Assembly (NCBI GenBank): GCA_934667465.1
Contig: CAKUMG010000302.1
Span: 1 to 6,857, forward strand
Reading direction: 5' to 3'
Source: an uncultured Actinoplanes sp.
Lineage (GTDB): Bacteria > Actinomycetota > Actinomycetes > Mycobacteriales > Micromonosporaceae
Length of the DNA stretch: 6,857 bases
Below the pieces are notes generated by a model, which was not told where the DNA came from, did not search any database, and saw nothing but the letters and a program-made list of their open reading frames with translations. A program made the translations under genes and the position numbers. This document shows positions 4,431 through 6,857 of the stretch, in pieces (position 1 is the stretch's first letter; every line of letters starts with the position of its first letter).

Positions 4431-5347
4431 CGACACCCGGTGGTGGCGCGGACCGTCGCGACGCCGCCGTCCTCGGTCACGACGACTGAGACCTCATTGC
4501 TCCGGTACGCCCATTCGCGCGCGCCCGCCCGCACCACCGTGGCCCCGCTCGCGGGCCCACGCAGCGCCTGCCCGAGATCGGCCGGCGCGCGCAGCCCGGT
4601 GGCCCCGAACGTCCAGGCGGCCGTCCCGTTCCCGGCCGGGCAGGCGACCCGTACGAGATCCTGCTCCTCCCGCCCCCCGCCCAGCGCAGCGATCGCCTGC
4701 TGGAAAGCGTCCGGCACGTCGACCACGGTGTGCAGCACACCGGCCCCGATCCCCTCGGCGTCCAGGTCGTCGGCGTCCATGCCGTCGGCGAGCGGCCGGC
4801 AGTCGGTCGAGATCCGCAGCGCGACCGCCGTGTCGTCCTCCCGCACGGTCGCGTCCACGCCGACGAACTCCCCGGCATCGGCGCGCAGCGTGAACCGGGT
4901 CCCGGCCTCGTTGCCCCGGACCGCGGCGTCGTAGTCGCCGGGCAGCCGCGCCGCCACCGACTCCAGCACGGCGAGCGCCTCGCCGTCGCGCACCCGGACC
5001 AGGATCGTCTGTGTCGCCCCGATCCCGTCCCGGACCGGCGTCAGCCCGCACTCCCGGTCGAGCTCCAGCGCGCCGATCTCGAGCGTCTGCGCGGGCCCGT
5101 CGGCGGCGGCCACCAGCAGCCCGGCGGCCCGCTCGAGCACCCGCACGGCCACCCCGATGTCCCGCTGCTCGGGCACGGTCGGCGGGTCCCTGCGCACCGA
5201 CCACACCACGGCGCCGACGAGCACCAGGCTCCACGCCACCACGATCCCGGCCAGCCACCGCCGCCGCCCCGGCCGCGGCTCCTCCGGAACGGGCGGCGGC
5301 AGCGGCGCATAGTCAGCGGGGAATCCGGGCGGCGTCACGCCCGCCAT
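4424..5347 (-). CDS. Single-pass membrane protein with duplicated extracytoplasmic domain, function unknown
   Basis: 307 residues, no family recognised. Seen: a Pro-rich cytoplasmic N-terminus (1-26), an RRR stop-transfer-like cluster (28-30), one transmembrane helix (about 31-51) and an extracytoplasmic part of about 255 residues. The four cysteines of the protein (C100, C183, C236, C305) are all outside the membrane. The outer part looks like two related halves: AVALRISTDCRP (175-185 region) and VATVRATTGCRQ (296-307) both follow an acidic turn (REDD, TEDGG) and end a half with a Cys-Arg. Another Cys opens each half (C100, C236), so two intradomain disulfides are plausible. The ATG start fits the short 34-bp gap to the upstream oxidoreductase, which may share its transcript. 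The coding assignment is supported by length, third-position GC bias and sensible topology; function is not inferred. Confidence 0.82.
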   Translation of the reverse strand: MAGVTPPGFPADYAPLPPPVPEEPRPGRRRWLAGIVVAWSLVLVGAVVWSVRRDPPTVPEQRDIGVAVRVLERAAGLLVAAADGPAQTLEIGALELDRECGLTPVRDGIGATQTILVRVRDGEALAVLESVAARLPGDYDAAVRGNEAGTRFTLRADAGEFVGVDATVREDDTAVALRISTDCRPLADGMDADDLDAEGIGAGVLHTVVDVPDAFQQAIAALGGGREEQDLVRVACPAGNGTAAWTFGATGLRAPADLGQALRGPASGATVVRAGAREWAYRSNEVSVVVTEDGGVATVRATTGCRQ

Positions 5348-5381
5348 GCTCGCACGCCCCCGCGCGGAGCCGGGCAGCCCG

Positions 5382-6359
5382 TCAGTAGACGACGCCGATC
5401 TCGGCGCGGATCGTGTCGAGCAGGGTCATGACCCCCAGCGTGGTGTCGTGCGGGACGAGCGGGCTCTCCAGCAGGCCCTCGGCCAGGCAGCGCTGCACCT
5501 CGATCGCCTCGAACTGGTAGCCGCGGCCGGGGAAGGAGAGATCGAACTCCTCCGTCTCGCCGGTGCTGCGGCGCAGCGTGAACGTCTGCGCGGTGAAGAA
5601 GCCCTGCGGCAGGTCGATCCGGCCCAGGGTGCCGGTGATCGCGGCGGCGTTGCGCGACTCGCCGGAGATGCTGCAGGTCAGGGCCGCGACGGCGCCCGAT
5701 TCGTAGCCGAGGAGCACGCCGGTGGTCTCGTCGACGTTCTCCGGTGTCAGGTGCGCCCAGCTGTTCACCGAGGTGGGGGCGCCGAGGATCAGGTCGGCGA
5801 AGTGGATCGGGTAGACGCCGAGGTCGAGCAGGGCGCCGCCGCCGAGGGCGGGGTCGCGCAGCCGGTGCGTCGCCTCGAACGGGCCCTGCAGCCCGAAGTC
5901 GGCGTGCACGGTGACGACGTCGCCGATCGCGCCGTCGCGAACCAGCTCGTGGATCTTGCGGATCGCCGGGTTGAGGCGCATCCACATGGCCTCCATCAGG
6001 AACAACCCACGCGTACGGGCCTCCTGGACCAGCTGCGCGGAGGTGGCCAGGTCGAGCGTCATCGGCTTCTCGCAGAGCACCGCCTTGCCGCCCTCCAGGC
6101 ACGCCATGGTCGCGGCGTGGTGCGAGGAGTGCGGCGTGGCCACGTAGATCACGTCGAGGTCCGGGTCGGCGGCGAGCTCGGCCCAGGAGCCGTACGCACG
6201 GGGGATGCCGTGTTCGCTCGCGAAGGCGGCCGCGGCCTCCGTGGTCCGGGAGCCCACGGCGGCGAGCTCCGCCCCGGGCACGAGCGGAAGGTCGGAAGCG
6301 AACGTGGCGGCGATGCCACCGGTGCCGAGGATGCCCCATCGCGTGGTCTGAGCGGTCAT
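5382..6359 (-). CDS. Gfo/Idh/MocA-family NAD(P)-dependent oxidoreductase
   Basis: 325-residue cytoplasmic dehydrogenase, full length for the family. Seen: an N-terminal Rossmann fold with WGILGTGGIA (8-17), VGSRT (35-39) closing the second strand, DVIYVATPHSSHH (69-81), and the conserved EKP triplet (97-99), whose lysine takes part in catalysis. The MEAMWMRLNP segment (122-131) and GGGALLDLGVYPIHFADL (173-190) resemble the dihydrodiol dehydrogenase / D-xylose 1-dehydrogenase (NADP) branch. The C-terminal domain is the usual open beta sheet. Substrate is probably a sugar, polyol or related hydroxy compound, but nothing in the neighbourhood names it. The ATG was chosen because it directly precedes the first Rossmann strand; the frame stays open upstream but without similarity. 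TAGCGT lies 7 nt before this ATG and no SD is visible, again suggesting leaderless expression. Confidence 0.93.
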   Translation of the reverse strand: MTAQTTRWGILGTGGIAATFASDLPLVPGAELAAVGSRTTEAAAAFASEHGIPRAYGSWAELAADPDLDVIYVATPHSSHHAATMACLEGGKAVLCEKPMTLDLATSAQLVQEARTRGLFLMEAMWMRLNPAIRKIHELVRDGAIGDVVTVHADFGLQGPFEATHRLRDPALGGGALLDLGVYPIHFADLILGAPTSVNSWAHLTPENVDETTGVLLGYESGAVAALTCSISGESRNAAAITGTLGRIDLPQGFFTAQTFTLRRSTGETEEFDLSFPGRGYQFEAIEVQRCLAEGLLESPLVPHDTTLGVMTLLDTIRAEIGVVY

Positions 6360-6365
6360 GATCCA

Positions 6366-6371
6366 TACGCT
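6366..6371 (-). promoter_or_regulatory. Putative -10 box of the oxidoreductase gene
   Basis: TAGCGT on the minus strand fits TANNNT and ends 6 nt (6360-6365) before the ATG at 6359. There is no SD, so a leaderless mRNA is likely. On the plus strand the overlapping hexamer TACGCT (6365-6370) is a weaker candidate toward the Nudix gene, 45 nt before its GTG. Confidence 0.45.
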
Positions 6372-6415
6372 AGCCGCCCCGGGCGGTATCCGGCAGCCGG
6401 TGGGACCATCGGGGG

Positions 6416-6857
6416 GTGAAGCTGCCCTTGCCCTCCGCCGTGGCCCAGCGAGCGCTCGCATTCGACGGCACCCCCGCACCGGCGCGCCCGGCGGCCACCG
6501 TCGTGCTGCTGCGCCCCGAGACCTTCGAGGTGTACGTGCTCAAGCGCGCGAGCACCATGGTGTTCGGCGGGGTGCACGCGTTCCCGGGCGGGCGGGTCGA
6601 TCCCGCGGACCGTCCCGAGACCCTGCGGGCGGACTGGCCCGAGCGGCTCGGGGTGCCGGAGGACGAGGCGCGCGCGGTCGTGGGCGCGGCGATCCGGGAG
6701 CTGTTCGAGGAGGCCGGTGTCCTGCTCGCGGGCCCGGTGTCCGAGCCGGACCGCACGGTCGGCGACGTCAGCGGCGCGGACTGGGAGGCGGACCGGGCCG
6801 CGGTGGCCCGGCACGAGCTGGGCATGACCGAGCTGCTGGCCCGGCGCGGGCTGCTGC
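6416..6857 (+). CDS. Nudix hydrolase, NUDT19-like, 3' end cut by window edge
   Basis: 147 residues of a Nudix-fold pyrophosphatase. The opening strand ATVVLLRP (27-34) and VYVLKR (39-44) lead to FGGVHAFPGGRVDP (50-63), and the second half of the Nudix box is AAIRELFEEAGVLL (91-104), with metal-binding R94, E95, E98 and E99. The box is split: about 21 extra residues lie between its glycine (G59) and the RE pair. A long insertion at this point is typical of the NUDT19-like branch, whose studied members hydrolyse CoA or acyl-CoA to phosphopantetheine products and 3',5'-ADP. The GTG start follows a G-run without a proper SD. It is divergent from the oxidoreductase with 56 bp between starts. Nudix membership is firm; CoA specificity is inference, and the C-terminal part that could settle it is missing. 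Confidence 0.9.
   Translation, partial: MKLPLPSAVAQRALAFDGTPAPARPAATVVLLRPETFEVYVLKRASTMVFGGVHAFPGGRVDPADRPETLRADWPERLGVPEDEARAVVGAAIRELFEEAGVLLAGPVSEPDRTVGDVSGADWEADRAAVARHELGMTELLARRGLL

Noticed and set aside
3930..4436. Minus-strand frames opposite the DsrE gene
   Set aside because: Shadow frames; the plus-strand frame has the DsrE cysteine motif.
5346..6419. 357-codon plus-strand frame opposite the oxidoreductase
   Set aside because: Antisense shadow of a gene with Rossmann and EKP motifs.

Overview
The window is very GC-rich with strong G/C bias at third codon positions, several GTG starts, and promoters of the actinobacterial TANNNT type placed directly before start codons. The gene content (a Nur-type Fur regulator, an actinobacterial nitrobindin/FABP-like protein, a YgfZ-type folate-binding protein, a DsrE protein and a NUDT19-like Nudix hydrolase) points to an actinobacterium. 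A Micromonosporaceae member such as Actinoplanes is my best guess, but the genus is inferred from general resemblance only.

Layout, right to left along the minus strand, which holds most of the genes. A partial Nudix hydrolase runs off the right edge on the plus strand (6416 onward). It is divergent from a Gfo/Idh/MocA oxidoreductase (6359-5382, minus), which is followed by an unrecognised single-pass membrane protein (5347-4424, minus). That gene converges on, and overlaps by 7 bp, a DsrE-family gene on the plus strand (4068-4430). The DsrE gene shares a compact divergent promoter region with a leftward cluster. The cluster begins with a previously easy-to-miss 34-residue membrane microprotein (4041-3937), whose stop overlaps the start of the nitrobindin-like gene (3940-3338). 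After a 125-bp spacer with a perfect 26-bp palindrome come the nur-like Fur regulator (3212-2796) and the ygfZ-like gene (2793-1735), 2 bp apart. A 179-bp spacer full of small GC-rich repeats precedes a beta-keto acid cleavage enzyme (1555-722) and a Rhizobium-type L-asparaginase (725 to the left edge), which overlap by ATGA.

How the genes may work together: the central block combines a nickel-responsive-type regulator (Nur controls superoxide dismutases and nickel uptake in Streptomyces), an Fe-S/folate maintenance protein, a heme beta-barrel related to nitrobindin, and a DsrE sulfur-relay-type protein. This suggests a metal and redox housekeeping theme, although only nur-ygfZ and microprotein-nitrobindin are tightly linked. 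The BKACE-asparaginase pair looks like a separate, translationally coupled catabolic unit whose substrate is unknown.

The points most worth a second look are the undescribed membrane microprotein coupled to the nitrobindin-like gene, the altered regulatory metal site in the Nur homologue together with the palindrome over its promoter, the BKACE-asparaginase coupling, and the apparent run of leaderless promoters.
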